Below are positions 8,208 to 8,442 of a stretch of 8,442 bases of DNA, one piece after another; positions within the stretch are counted from its first letter, which is position 1, and every line of letters starts with the position of its first letter. The notes below the pieces were generated by a model that saw only the letters and a program-made list of their open reading frames with translations, had not been told where the DNA came from and made no database searches. Origin of the DNA: Methylocapsa sp. (GTDB taxonomy: Bacteria > Pseudomonadota > Alphaproteobacteria > Rhizobiales > Beijerinckiaceae); contig PLUZ01000284.1 of the NCBI GenBank assembly GCA_003162995.1, positions 304 to 8,745 of the forward strand, in the 5' to 3' direction. A program made the position numbers and the translations under genes.

Positions 8208-8442
8208 TCACTCCACATCCTCGTCCTTCAGCGTGACGAAAATTAGCACGCCAAGCATGGTCATAAGAACGCGGAAGGCGCTTTGCACGGCATCAAAATC
8301 CCGCGCCTGCCACATGCCGAACCATTCGCCGCCCACGGCCACGAAGCCTCCCTCGTAGAGCAGGAAGCCCAGCGTCAGCCCGGCGACGGCCTTGTTCTTG
8401 GCATCTTGAAAGAGCGGTGTCTTGGCCCGGAGCTGCCGAGCC
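8208..8442 (-). CDS. DUF2165-family small integral membrane protein, 3' part only
   Basis: A reading frame enters from the right edge and ends at TGA (8208-8210), giving the last 77 residues. It contains two hydrophobic segments: AVAGLTLGFLLYEGGFVAVGG, then after a short loop FRVLMTMLGVLIFVTL, with a short acidic tail KDEDVE. The pattern KAVAGLTLGFLL...VGGEWFGMWQ...AFR matches what I know of DUF2165 (COG5472, predicted small integral membrane protein), where the VGGEWF.MWQ loop is the most conserved part. Complete members have about 160-170 residues, so about half is missing. No biochemical function is established for the family as far as I know. It is on the same strand as, and 22 bases upstream of, the deaminase gene, suggesting an operon. 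Confidence 0.75.
   Translation of the reverse strand, partial: ARQLRAKTPLFQDAKNKAVAGLTLGFLLYEGGFVAVGGEWFGMWQARDFDAVQSAFRVLMTMLGVLIFVTLKDEDVE

Overview
The window looks like GC-rich chromosomal DNA from an alphaproteobacterium. Hyphomicrobiales (Rhizobiales) is the best guess, possibly the Beijerinckiaceae side, though the family is not certain. Support comes from the protein types (AcnA, Kup, CcmA/CcmB), the divergent acnA / ccmAB layout familiar from that order, and a decayed palindromic element resembling the extragenic repeats common in these genomes. No tRNA, rRNA, CRISPR array, insertion sequence or phage gene was seen.

Layout from left to right. (1) The left edge holds leuB (leucine synthesis) on the minus strand, cut by the window start. 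(2) A 218-base divergent spacer follows; it contains a small, speculative attenuator-like arrangement on the leuB side. (3) kup, a potassium/proton symporter, is on the plus strand. (4) acnA (aconitase A, TCA cycle) lies convergently on the minus strand, 49 bases from kup. (5) A 134-base AT-rich divergent spacer leads into (6) ccmA and ccmB on the plus strand, which overlap by four bases and encode the ATPase and a permease subunit of the cytochrome c maturation heme exporter system. (7) Where ccmC might be expected, there is instead a palindromic spacer and a small gene for a secreted protein with ten mature cysteines arranged as five CX3C pairs. (8) Convergent to it, on the minus strand, is a zinc nucleoside/base deaminase carrying a twin-arginine export signal. 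(9) Upstream of that, on the same strand, is the 3' end of a DUF2165 small membrane protein gene, cut by the right edge.

Most of the window is housekeeping: leucine synthesis, K+ uptake, TCA cycle and heme/cytochrome c assembly. AcnA (an iron-sulfur enzyme) and the Ccm system (heme) both depend on iron and share one intergenic region. The least ordinary stretch is about 7195-8442. There the ccm operon appears interrupted, an unrecognised cysteine-pair protein with an internal duplication appears, and a normally cytoplasmic deaminase type is predicted to be exported. All three products (Ccm, cysteine-rich protein, deaminase) point to the periplasm, but a joint function is not shown by the sequence.
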